DNA from: a virus
Strand: one strand, 5' to 3'
Length of the DNA stretch: 38,554 bases
IMG/VR virus record: IMGVR_UViG_3300028423_000702
Coordinates: 1 to 38,554 of that record
A program made the position numbers and the translations under genes. Positions within the stretch are counted from its first letter, which is position 1. Each line of letters starts with the position of its first letter. Positions 23,969 to 31,303 of this stretch are shown in pieces. The notes beneath the pieces were generated by a model. The model did no database searches. It saw only the letters and a program-made list of their open reading frames with translations, and was not told the origin of the DNA.

Positions 23969-24207
23969 TCTCTATTCTCCCGCTCGGCCACAACCTCAAT
24001 CATCCGCCGGATGTAGTGCTCAGCCTTTTTGAGGTCTTGCAGCATGTCTCCTTTGTGGCCTGCTCGCATGATGTATTTCAACGCATTGCCCCGCAGGACC
24101 GCCAAGTGCTCGCCAATGGGCCAAGTCGCATAGATGTCCCAAGGCTCGATGCTCATCTGGCGGTAGTGATCCCCGCCGACTTGGTATTTTTTAGTTTCTT
24201 CAGTCAT
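23965..24207 (-). CDS. DUF3310 (SaV-like) protein
   Basis: 80 residues from the ATG at 24207, chosen because the conserved domain begins there (QVGGDHYRQMSIEPWDIY, then HLAVLRGNALKYIMRAGHKG and DLKKAEHYIRRMIE). The family is common in phage early regions and has been described as distantly related to nucleotide kinases, without proven activity. A longer in-frame extension upstream overlaps another coding frame and is unlikely. Confidence 0.88.
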   Translation of the reverse strand: MTEETKKYQVGGDHYRQMSIEPWDIYATWPIGEHLAVLRGNALKYIMRAGHKGDMLQDLKKAEHYIRRMIEVVAERENRE

Positions 24208-24428
24208 CTTCGGCCTCGTTGATGATGTGCTGTTGCAGCATGGCCAGCACGCCGACAGCAGCGACCGTGGGGATGCCTTCGTATGCGTCGATAGCAGCAC
24301 GAAGACAGTCATACAGATCCTGAAATCGGTTGTAGTCGGTGCGTTCTTCCAGCTCTTTGATCTTCCTGCGCAACGCTAAACTCTCGTCGTTAGTGACTGC
24401 GGCTTTGCTTCTTGTTAGGCGTACTCAT
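24200..24428 (-). pseudogene. Small early protein, probable frameshift near the N-terminus
   Basis: From 24370 down to the stop at 24200-24202 one frame encodes LRRKIKELEERTDYNRFQDL and then CLRAAIDAYEGIPTVAAVGV, a helical sequence typical of small phage early proteins. It has no ATG. A TTG at 24373 could start a 57-residue product with GAGAG upstream. The ATG at 24428, which overlaps the upstream gene's stop, opens MSTPNKKQSRSH and then stops. Dropping one base near 24405 would join MSTPNKK to KAVTNDESLALRRK. A real frameshift, a sequence error or a TTG start are all possible. Confidence 0.5.
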
Positions 24429-24720
24429 CTTCATATGCGTCCATCTGCTTCAATATCGAAACAGCTATGGAAACCGACACATTGCCAGAATGATCGCCGT
24501 TATTTTTTGCCTCCACAGTAGTAACTAAATCCTTTAGCGCGTCTGCCAAGTCTGGCGCAAGGCTGATAAGTTTGGCGTTTGCTCTCTCCTCGAATACCGT
24601 CTTGCCCGGCAGCATCCCGCAGGATGCTACTAGATGTCCTTCGTTATCCACTACTGACGTTCCGCCTTCGTGCAGTCTCCAAGGCGCATCAGAAGTGTCT
24701 CTTAATCTCAGCTTATCCAT
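24415..24720 (-). CDS. Divergent HTPGPW-family protein (copy 3)
   Basis: 101 residues. The start SDAPWRLHEGGTSVVDNEG replaces the canonical HTPGPW, but ERANAKLISLAPDLADALKD matches the second family motif (ANAxLIxxAPxLxxAL). Function is unknown. It is part of a three-copy family within 1.4 kb. It is followed within 13 bases by the ATG of the small frameshifted gene. Confidence 0.7.
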   Translation of the reverse strand: MDKLRLRDTSDAPWRLHEGGTSVVDNEGHLVASCGMLPGKTVFEERANAKLISLAPDLADALKDLVTTVEAKNNGDHSGNVSVSIAVSILKQMDAYEDEYA

Positions 24721-24733
24721 TTGAATCTCCCGC

Positions 24734-24877
24734 CTAACAAGGCAAATTAAGTCGGACTTGTTTCACTCGCCGCTTATTTGCGGCGTTGGGTCGTGCAATA
24801 TCTTTGCAACCTTTCTGCTCGTGATAGTGACCGCAGCCACCATCGCAGTGGATTGGTCTGGTGATGTCGTAGGTCAT
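24734..24877 (-). CDS. Small zinc-finger-like protein (47 aa)
   Basis: A 47-residue gene preceded by a strong AGGAGGG five bases before its ATG and overlapping the upstream stop (ATGA). Four cysteines and two histidines cluster in HCDGGCGHYHEQKGC plus the final cysteine, likely a metal site; the tail is basic (NKRRVKQVRLN). It fills what would otherwise be a gap in the operon. Function is unknown. Confidence 0.65.
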   Translation of the reverse strand: MTYDITRPIHCDGGCGHYHEQKGCKDIARPNAANKRRVKQVRLNLPC

Positions 24878-25149
24878 GACACCCTCCTGGCCGCCCTCTC
24901 CGCGTCCCTAGCAGCCTGCTCGACCTCGGTGCTTACGATGATGCTGGCCGTGTCCAGTAGCCGCGCCACGGCTCGCAGATCGCCTTTGGCGAGTGCTTCC
25001 CTGGCCATGTCGATAGATGCCGCGATTTGTTCACGGCGGAGTTCGTATTCAGTCATGCGTTCCCCCAACTCTATGATTTGTGATAGTAGCGCCAGCTCTT
25101 TTTCGGTGTGAGCTTGGCGCTGGCGGGCTATGCGGGTGGATTTAGGCAT
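24874..25149 (-). CDS. Helical hypothetical early protein
   Basis: 91 residues, almost entirely helical and charged (KELALLSQIIELGERMTEYE, then AREALAKGDLRAVARLLDTA). No family is recognised. It overlaps both neighbours by a few bases. Confidence 0.6.
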   Translation of the reverse strand: MPKSTRIARQRQAHTEKELALLSQIIELGERMTEYELRREQIAASIDMAREALAKGDLRAVARLLDTASIIVSTEVEQAARDAERAARRVS

Positions 25150-25333
25150 CCTCCTCTCCGCACTCGCAATACCCCTGACATTTCGGACAGTCGCACTCTA
25201 AATACACTGACATTCCACAACTGTAGTGGCTGAAGAATTCACGACAGTATTTGCAAGGTTGGTTGCGCTGCACCTTATCTTCTAGGTCTTGTGATTGTTT
25301 ATGCTCATTGCACATGAGTCGCTTCCTAAACAT
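25142..25333 (-). CDS. Cysteine-rich small protein, probable zinc-binding
   Basis: 63 residues with nine cysteines, arranged CNEH, CKYC, SCG, CDCPKC and CECG. The spacing suggests one or two zinc ribbons. The start could be the first methionine or the ATG at residue 7 (MCNEHKQ). It overlaps the end of the ThyX-like gene by eight bases. Role unknown. Confidence 0.6.
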   Translation of the reverse strand: MFRKRLMCNEHKQSQDLEDKVQRNQPCKYCREFFSHYSCGMSVYLECDCPKCQGYCECGEEDA

Positions 25334-26213
25334 CCAATATTTGCCGGTTCTGAATCCAGCCGCGAAAGTTGCCGGACCACAAATCGGTGGGCTTGTACTT
25401 GTTGCCTTTGGCGAAGACGTGCGTCACACCTGGATACGAATATGCCGCGGTGCTCAAATTGATTGGCGTTCCCTGATGCTCGAAAGGTGACCAGTGACCG
25501 GACTCAGCCAGCCTTTCAGCCAGTGCCAGATCTTTTCCAATGTCCGGCTCTGATTGATCGTGGTTGAGATAGCTCACCCTGGCGCAGCGGGCGGCGGAGA
25601 TGAGTTTTAGGTCTTCCAGATTGACGCAAAACGGCTTGCCCTCACCGACTTGTCCCATCGTGATGTCCTGCTCCCGAATGTACGGCAGGTGCCACTCATC
25701 CGGCTGTAGCGGCGTCGGATCGCTCTCATCCATCGCAGCCTTCATCACCCTGGCCAGCTTCTGGATCTCCGGCTGCGCGTCTGGGTGAAGCCTGAGCTTG
25801 AAGAAGTTGTCCCATTCTGTTGCCGTGACCAGAACGCTGATGTGCTGAAACGGCTCAGTCAGTCGATTGACTACTTGCTTGTGGACATTGAGTTTGCTCA
25901 GTACCTCAGCATATCGAGCCACCATGTCAGAGGCATGCATCCAATGCTTTTGGGCTTGCCATTTGTCCTTGACCTCTCCCTTGGCCTGCATCCCTGGTTG
26001 ATTCTTACCCCAATGGATCGGCATGGCTGGTCCAGATCGGACGGCTTCGATCATTTTGGATGCTGGTATTGCCCGGCTGCTTGACGCGTTCCGGCTGAAA
26101 ACCCTATGGGTCATCATTTCCGAGTGAATGAAGCGAGGATACTTGAGTTGAAGTGTAGTAAGCCGAACACCAGACTGACTGATGGAATCGGCTATGATTT
26201 TTGCACTAATCAT
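25326..26213 (-). CDS. thyX: ThyX-like flavin-dependent thymidylate synthase family protein
   Basis: 295 residues. The ThyX signature is present in altered form as THRVFSRNASSSRAIP (residues 35-50), where the usual first arginine of RHRxxSxNxxSxR is threonine. AESGHWSPFEHQ near residue 235 is the second conserved block. ThyX makes dTMP from dUMP with FAD, NADPH and methylene-tetrahydrofolate. The protein is longer than typical ThyX (about 220-250). GGAGCC lies upstream of the ATG. A terminator stands 14 bases before the start, so expression likely needs read-through or antitermination. Activity on dUMP or a modified substrate is open. Confidence 0.85.
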   Translation of the reverse strand: MISAKIIADSISQSGVRLTTLQLKYPRFIHSEMMTHRVFSRNASSSRAIPASKMIEAVRSGPAMPIHWGKNQPGMQAKGEVKDKWQAQKHWMHASDMVARYAEVLSKLNVHKQVVNRLTEPFQHISVLVTATEWDNFFKLRLHPDAQPEIQKLARVMKAAMDESDPTPLQPDEWHLPYIREQDITMGQVGEGKPFCVNLEDLKLISAARCARVSYLNHDQSEPDIGKDLALAERLAESGHWSPFEHQGTPINLSTAAYSYPGVTHVFAKGNKYKPTDLWSGNFRGWIQNRQILDV

Positions 26214-26227
26214 CGGTGGCTCCGAAG

Positions 26228-26255
26228 AAAAAAAAGCCCGGATGAGGGTCCGGGC
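26228..26255 (-). terminator. Rho-independent terminator on the leftward strand, upstream of the ThyX-like gene
   Basis: Read on the minus strand, a 7-bp stem (26249-26255 with 26236-26242) with a six-base loop is followed by eight U residues (A-run 26228-26235). It sits between the 85-residue gene and the ThyX-like gene, so it should attenuate transcription of the distal part of the operon. Confidence 0.82.
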
Positions 26256-26267
26256 AAAGGAGGGAGG

Positions 26268-26525
26268 TCAGCCAGCGGCGGCGCTCTTGGCAGGGGCGGG
26301 AGCCAGTTCGCCAGTTTCAACCCAAGTCAGATACTTTCGCACATGACCCGTGATGAGGCCGCTGGCGCGGTCATTGTAGCCTGCTGCCGTCAGGGCGTCA
26401 CGGTATGCTCGGACATCCGACTCCAGTTCTTTGGCTCCTGCATTGGCCTCCTCATAGGCCGCGCACTCTGCTTCCGAGCTAAACAGTTTTCCATCAAATG
26501 CTTCAAATTTAGTCACAGGGTTCAT
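26268..26525 (-). CDS. Hypothetical early protein (85 aa)
   Basis: 85 residues: KFEAFDGKLFSSEAECAAYE, then helical sequence and a C-terminal Ala/Pro tail. The opening (xFEAFDGxxFxxxxECxxYE) recurs in small phage early proteins of unknown function. GGAG stands eleven bases before the ATG. It ends 13 bases before the terminator. Confidence 0.65.
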   Translation of the reverse strand: MNPVTKFEAFDGKLFSSEAECAAYEEANAGAKELESDVRAYRDALTAAGYNDRASGLITGHVRKYLTWVETGELAPAPAKSAAAG

Positions 26526-26863
26526 AGGGGTTCTCCAGAAAAAAGTTGAGTTACCTGCTCACAAGCATCATCGTAACCGTGGCAGACCATAGTATGGTGC
26601 CCTATGTCTCTCAAGTATGCAAGCCAGTCTTTTTGGTGCTTGCTTAGCGACCCGCCGTTCTTCCGCTTCATCTCGATCCACAAGCAAACCTCTGGAACAA
26701 ACAGGTCTGGTACGCCTGGGGACATGCCTTCGGCTTTCATTCGGGACGCAACCACTTTGTTCCGTAGGCCCCCGTTTGGTATGGAGATTATTCGCATACC
26801 TGGGTAATTGCGTCTAAACCATGACACAAACCTGATCTGTTCTAAGGATTCGCTCATTTCCAC
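26522..26863 (-). CDS. VRR-NUC domain nuclease
   Basis: 113 residues covering a stand-alone VRR-NUC fold of the PD-(D/E)XK superfamily: IPNGGLRNK, the GVPDLFVP motif with D53, E64 and K66 in WIEMKRK, then GGSLSKHQKDWL. Such small phage nucleases act on branched DNA or flaps during replication and recombination. It overlaps the helicase stop by ten bases, in line with joint action. A start at the second methionine (residue 3) is equally possible. Confidence 0.9.
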   Translation of the reverse strand: MEMSESLEQIRFVSWFRRNYPGMRIISIPNGGLRNKVVASRMKAEGMSPGVPDLFVPEVCLWIEMKRKNGGSLSKHQKDWLAYLRDIGHHTMVCHGYDDACEQVTQLFSGEPL

Positions 26864-28395
26864 TCCCGCTCTGTCACTCGGTAATACTTGCCGTCCATTT
26901 TATACCGGATTAGTGACGGAGGTGAAGCCTTTCCTGTAATGGCTGCTGCATAGTCGGTGCCAGCATCAATGAGCAGCTTTGCCATCTTCTTGCGCCCCAT
27001 CTGGCCAGCCGCTCCAGGGTGGTTAACTGTAAAGTATTCCTTGACAGTCGGATCGAACAGGCTGCCTTCATAGGTAACAACGATCATTTCATGGCCAGAC
27101 TTCGATTTTTTGATCGCCCATTTCCAGCTCTTGACCTCCATCTCTTCCGGCGTCAGCCCCATGATGTCGTCATGGTGAAGGGTCGGTGGTGCCTTCTCCT
27201 TCTCGGGCCAATGATAGCCACAGGACGGGCAGTCAGTAGCGAAGGACAAAACGATCTCATCGCACTCAGGACAAGCCTTCACTGGTGCTTCTCCGCCCTC
27301 TTTCTTGGCTCTTGGTGGCTGTATGGCTGTGATCGGCCCGTGCTTCCTGACCACGCCTGCAAAGTCGAGGACAAGGCAGTCTTCCTTGGAGGGGGCTACC
27401 CTCATGCCTCTGACAGCCATCTGAAGGTATAGTCCAGGTGATGTAGTAGCCCGAAGAAATGCAATCAGGTCCAGTTCAGGGAAATCATAACCAGTGGTCA
27501 GAATTCCTACGTTGCACAGAGCCTTGATTTCCCCTTCTTCAAAGGCTTTCAACTTGGCTTCTCTTACTTTCTTCGGGTCTTTACCTGTCACAGCATCGGC
27601 TGCTACTCCCTGCCTCCTGAATTCTTTTGCCACGTCATGAGCGTGTTGGACACCGGAGCAAAATATCAGCCAATGATCTCGGTTCTTTCCCTTCTGGATG
27701 ATCTCATTCACCACCGGGCCATTGTGGTCCTCGGTGTTCCAGTGGCGCTCCATATCCTTGGCCACATAGTCACCTCTGGATTTCCGTATCCCGTCTGTCT
27801 CTAGAACGTGATCGGTGATTTTGGACTTGAGGGGTGAAAGGTGTCCTGCCTTCAGCAACTCTTCAATGGTGACCGGCTCGATGATGTCAGAGAAGATTGC
27901 CTCATCACCGTCAGTCACCATCCCCTGCCCGAGTCGATAGGGTGAGGCAGTCAGACCGACAACCGTGCAATCCAACTCCTTTAGTATCCTTCGATACGTT
28001 CCACTCTCGGTGCTCGATATAGCATGTGCCTCATCTACAATGCACAAGTCTATCTTCCCAAGCCTATCAACAACATTTGCAACTGATTGCACAGAACCAT
28101 ATATAACAGGTTCATCAAGTTCCTTTCTACCAATGCTGGCGCTGTATATTCCAACAGGCGCATTAGGCCAAATGGCCCTCAGTTTATTATAGTTCTGCTG
28201 CACCAGTTCTTTACTATGCACCAGCATGAGCACTCTCATCTTCGGCCATTTGGTCATCACGTCTTGAACTATTTTGGCAATGACCAGACTCTTCCCTGAG
28301 CCTCCAGGCATACACAGGCATGGATGACCTTCGTGCGTCTTGAACCAGTCGTAGAGCATGTCTACGGCTTTGGTTTGGTAGGGGCGGAGGATCAT
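26854..28395 (-). CDS. SF2 DEAH-box helicase with C-terminal zinc finger
   Basis: 513 residues. Q-motif-like LRPYQTKAVDML, Walker A PGGSGKS at 30-36, DEAH at 121-124, motif III-like GLTASPYRLGQG, and the second RecA fold with ILTTGYDFPELD and QMAVRGMRVAP (motif VI). A four-cysteine finger (CPECDEIVLSFATDCPSCGY) follows. It resembles phage helicases of the UvsW/RadD-like type, which remodel branched DNA. It is flanked by two nucleases with overlapping ends. Confidence 0.93.
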   Translation of the reverse strand: MILRPYQTKAVDMLYDWFKTHEGHPCLCMPGGSGKSLVIAKIVQDVMTKWPKMRVLMLVHSKELVQQNYNKLRAIWPNAPVGIYSASIGRKELDEPVIYGSVQSVANVVDRLGKIDLCIVDEAHAISSTESGTYRRILKELDCTVVGLTASPYRLGQGMVTDGDEAIFSDIIEPVTIEELLKAGHLSPLKSKITDHVLETDGIRKSRGDYVAKDMERHWNTEDHNGPVVNEIIQKGKNRDHWLIFCSGVQHAHDVAKEFRRQGVAADAVTGKDPKKVREAKLKAFEEGEIKALCNVGILTTGYDFPELDLIAFLRATTSPGLYLQMAVRGMRVAPSKEDCLVLDFAGVVRKHGPITAIQPPRAKKEGGEAPVKACPECDEIVLSFATDCPSCGYHWPEKEKAPPTLHHDDIMGLTPEEMEVKSWKWAIKKSKSGHEMIVVTYEGSLFDPTVKEYFTVNHPGAAGQMGRKKMAKLLIDAGTDYAAAITGKASPPSLIRYKMDGKYYRVTEREWK

Positions 28396-29372
28396 CCCAC
28401 CACCTCCGCATCCGCCTTCTCACGAAGCATCTCAACAAAACCGTCAGTCGTACCGAATGCCTTTGGATTGGCTACGATCTCTTTTGAGGGAATCCCCTCT
28501 GGACCATTCATGACCACCTGATCTCCGACTTTGTAGGCCGCAGTGTCCTCGGTGGATTTGTCAGGTAGGTGCTTCCAAGGCACAAGATCAGGATGGAGCA
28601 CATGCTTTGGGCAGCCTGTCCTTTGGTGCTTAAGAGGCACCAGATAGTCCCACGATGAGCAATGGAAACCATCGGCTACAAACGCGCCGTGGGCACATGT
28701 CCGGCAGTTGACCTCTTTTGTATGTGCACCTTCGTGGCAAAGTGCTGACGCTGCACACATTTTGCACTGATACCAAGTCGGGTCAGTTGATACCGGCTCG
28801 GGGATGTGATCCGAGTTGATAATACGTCTGGCCCGTTCCAGTAATTTATTGGCCAGATCATCATCGTAATCTACAATCTCAGTGTAGATTCGATCATCAT
28901 CCTTGCATACTGAAAAGTAAAGTGCCTTCTTGGCATGAATACCTTTCATGTAGAGCAACATCTGAGCATAGTGAAGAGGTTTTGACTTCCTCACACCCTT
29001 CTTCTCTACATCGTCAAATGACTTCTTGGAGTGCGTCTTCATCTCAAGGACAATCTGCTCTCCATCCTGATAAATCACACCATCGAGGCTGCCACCAAAG
29101 TGAGGGAAGAACTCTACTCGGCGTTGCTCGCCTGACACCTTGAGTCCAATCGCCTTCAGGTCATCAATGATGTATTCCTCTTCCTGTTGACCTCGGCGGA
29201 ATAGGCGCAGGACACGACCAGGGAACTTCTCGATGACTGCCCAATGTAGCTTGAGCCACAACCACCGCTCGCAGGGGTGACCGATCTCGCTCGGGCCAAT
29301 GCTGGCGCGTGGTGGCTCGGCTTTGGATTCAAGGGCGGCATATATCCGATCCCCGACTTCACTTATCCCCAT
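28392..29372 (-). CDS. PD-(D/E)XK nuclease, Cas4/RecB-like, with cysteine cluster
   Basis: 326 residues. The RecB-family core is GGSLDGVI (D97) and IVLEMKTHS (E110, K112), then a QMLLYM helix motif (HYAQMLLYMKG). C34 in IGHPCERWLW and a later cluster (CKMCAASALCHEG, then CRTCAHGAF, HCSSW) could hold an iron-sulphur cluster or zinc. Phage members of this group act as exonucleases in recombination with single-strand annealing proteins. Four-base overlap with the helicase gene. Confidence 0.88.
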   Translation of the reverse strand: MGISEVGDRIYAALESKAEPPRASIGPSEIGHPCERWLWLKLHWAVIEKFPGRVLRLFRRGQQEEEYIIDDLKAIGLKVSGEQRRVEFFPHFGGSLDGVIYQDGEQIVLEMKTHSKKSFDDVEKKGVRKSKPLHYAQMLLYMKGIHAKKALYFSVCKDDDRIYTEIVDYDDDLANKLLERARRIINSDHIPEPVSTDPTWYQCKMCAASALCHEGAHTKEVNCRTCAHGAFVADGFHCSSWDYLVPLKHQRTGCPKHVLHPDLVPWKHLPDKSTEDTAAYKVGDQVVMNGPEGIPSKEIVANPKAFGTTDGFVEMLREKADAEVVG

Positions 29373-30058
29373 TGTTCCCCCATGGCATCAGCAATGCCTT
29401 GATAAGTTGTGCTTCGTATCTTCCAGCGGTCCTTACTTGGCCCGAGTTTGTTTTGTCCGCTAGGCGTCTGATTTGATCGTCTTGTTTTGTCATCCCCTGG
29501 CAGTCGATTCGTTTCCTTCAGTGGAGGTAGATTTTTCAACCACAGGCAAGTCTTCTTGCTGGCATCATGGCCAAACCACCAAGGTTGCACGATCTGATCT
29601 GGCTTCCTTATCCTGGAGCTGATGCAGCTCACTGGATTCTCGATGGCTATTTTGTGGATCGGTGCATTCATCAGCGCCCACACAAATTCTAGTGCCTGCT
29701 CGGTCTTTTCTGCGCGGCCAGGTATGCGCTTGTTCCAATGCAGCCCAGAAACTGCAAGGTAAGTGCAAGGTGGATGAGCAATCATAATGTCCCAATGATG
29801 AAATTGTGCATCAGATTCACCGAGACAATTAGGACAACCGTACTTGCCAAGACTAACCTCAAACTGGTGGCCACAGTCGCACCAATACATGCCATCCAAT
29901 ATCTTCAGAACATCGCCTTGGTAGTGTGGCCCTGGCTTGTCTGTTGGCAATAGGTCACACGACATAGCATCGTGACCTCTGGCTATAAAAGCATCACGCA
30001 CAGTGCCAGAGTATTCGCAGGCAACAAGAACCTTACTTGAACATAGGGAGTTCATCAT
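29363..30058 (-). CDS. C5-cytosine methyltransferase-like protein
   Basis: 231 residues. VLVACEYSGTVRDAFIARGH with CDLLPTD suggests an S-adenosylmethionine-binding start. AHPPCTYLA at 95-103 resembles motif IV of C5 methyltransferases with its catalytic cysteine, and AIENPV (138-143) resembles motif VI. A zinc-ribbon-like insert (CDCG, CPNC, residues 60-78) lies before motif IV. Such short phage proteins are often annotated as cytosine methyltransferases, but the target recognition domain is small and activity is unproven. It could protect phage DNA. It overlaps both neighbours by 10 and 26 bases. Confidence 0.75.
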   Translation of the reverse strand: MMNSLCSSKVLVACEYSGTVRDAFIARGHDAMSCDLLPTDKPGPHYQGDVLKILDGMYWCDCGHQFEVSLGKYGCPNCLGESDAQFHHWDIMIAHPPCTYLAVSGLHWNKRIPGRAEKTEQALEFVWALMNAPIHKIAIENPVSCISSRIRKPDQIVQPWWFGHDASKKTCLWLKNLPPLKETNRLPGDDKTRRSNQTPSGQNKLGPSKDRWKIRSTTYQGIADAMGEQWG

Positions 30059-30461
30059 CCCAATACTCCTCTGAAGTTAAAGGCTTGATCCGAGCATAAG
30101 CATTCTGAACCCTGTTGACTCCATAAAGTTCGTAACCACCATCCTCCAGCGGCATCCAGCCAAAGGTGGTTTCAGGGTGCGAGCAGGTGCCTCTCTCCAT
30201 GTGCTTTCGTTGATAGGAAGGAGTGCAATCCTGGCAGAACCTAATGCCTGCATGTTTGAAGCCTGGGATTGCCTCCATCCACGCAATGAAGTCCTCTTTT
30301 GAGCAGCATTTCGGCAGTGGCTGTGTCTGACAGAACCGCTTAGCCTTTAGGATCGTCTGTACCTCGGCCTGGGTGATGTCAACGTGAGTCTTGATATAAC
30401 TGGCAGCCAGTCCTTTGGCATCCAGTTCCAAGACCTTATCGATGGTCTTGTGTATGCTCAT
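30033..30461 (-). CDS. Hypothetical early protein with cysteine pairs
   Basis: 142 residues. The N-terminal part (HKTIDKVLELDAKGLAASYI, VQTILKAKRF) is helical and could be a helix-turn-helix-like domain. FCQDCTPSYQRKH with later CSH may bind zinc. The last part (MPLEDGGYELYGVNRVQNAY) is strand-like. No family recognised. Confidence 0.6.
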   Translation of the reverse strand: MSIHKTIDKVLELDAKGLAASYIKTHVDITQAEVQTILKAKRFCQTQPLPKCCSKEDFIAWMEAIPGFKHAGIRFCQDCTPSYQRKHMERGTCSHPETTFGWMPLEDGGYELYGVNRVQNAYARIKPLTSEEYWDDELPMFK

Positions 30462-30462
30462 G

Positions 30463-30912
30463 TCACTTCAGCCAGGGCGGGGTATCGTCAGAGGATTCCT
30501 GCTTAGGCGGTGCTGCTCCCTCGATCTTCTTGAAAGCCTTGATGACGTTCTGGGGGCCGTACTGAGGATCATCCTTGATGTCCACTTTGATCTCACACGA
30601 GTGACCAATCATGTCGTCCGGGCCTTTGAGCCGACCAGCACCGCAGGCTGCCATCCACTGACCGAGTTGCTGCTTACCGATCTCCTCTGCTTGGGTATTC
30701 GGATTCTTGATGTTGAAGTTGTTGAAGATTCCACGACCACCATCAATCACAAAGCGAGCCTTGATGTACTGACCAGTGCCAGCCTTGGTGTCCTTCAGTT
30801 CCGAAGACACAATCCGACCGACATACCAACCCGGCTTGACCGGGCTGTAATCAGGGGTGGATACCTCGATGTTCTGTCCCAATACAAACTCTTCTTCAAA
30901 AAAGCTACTCAT
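30463..30912 (-). CDS. DUF669 protein, probable single-strand-binding OB-fold
   Basis: 149 residues. Family features: PGWYVGRIVSSELKDTKAGT, GQYIKARFVI, NNFNIKNPNTQAEEIGKQQL, and IDIKDDPQYGPQNVIKAF-like strands. It ends with an acidic-hydrophobic tip (SSDDTPPWLK) like the SSB C-terminus that recruits partners. DUF669 genes commonly lie beside the annealing ATPase in phages. Probable role: coating single-stranded DNA in recombination and replication. Confidence 0.85.
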   Translation of the reverse strand: MSSFFEEEFVLGQNIEVSTPDYSPVKPGWYVGRIVSSELKDTKAGTGQYIKARFVIDGGRGIFNNFNIKNPNTQAEEIGKQQLGQWMAACGAGRLKGPDDMIGHSCEIKVDIKDDPQYGPQNVIKAFKKIEGAAPPKQESSDDTPPWLK

Positions 30913-31265
30913 TTCTTGTCCTCGATGGTGATTGCCAGCCGTGCTGGCTTGGTGGTGATGGCCGACTCAAATGCCGGGTTCATCTTTTCCTTCGATACGA
31001 TCTCTGCTTTCCAGCGGAAACAGCGTTGAGCCTCATCCTGAAGCCCGCCCTTGACTGCGATCTCAGCCAGCTTGTCGGCATCGACCCTCTTGGTCATCTT
31101 GCCGACGATCTTGACCGGGCCTACTCGCTTTGTGCCGGTGAAAGTCTCGGGGACTTCCAGGAGGGCGGCAATGCGGTCCTCGATGTTGCGGCGAGCGTAG
31201 ACCGCGTCTTTCTCTCTGGCCTTCTGGACTGACCACTCTAGGGCCAATTTTTCAAGATCAGTCAT
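30909..31265 (-). CDS. Hypothetical protein between DUF669 and Sak4-like genes
   Basis: 118 residues from the ATG at 31265, which has GGAGGT seven bases upstream; a longer start 15 bases away is less likely. LEKLALEWSVQKAREKDAVY followed by RRNIEDRIAALLEVPE and a strand-rich end. It probably works with its neighbours in recombination; no activity motif is visible. Confidence 0.65.
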   Translation of the reverse strand: MTDLEKLALEWSVQKAREKDAVYARRNIEDRIAALLEVPETFTGTKRVGPVKIVGKMTKRVDADKLAEIAVKGGLQDEAQRCFRWKAEIVSKEKMNPAFESAITTKPARLAITIEDKK

Positions 31266-31303
31266 TGTGGTTACCTCCACTCACGAAAGGGTGTTGATTG
31301 GGG

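Noticed and set aside
24758-25111. 117-codon plus-strand frame over the small early genes
   Set aside because: It is antisense to two well-coupled minus-strand genes and is serine/alanine-rich without a recognised fold.
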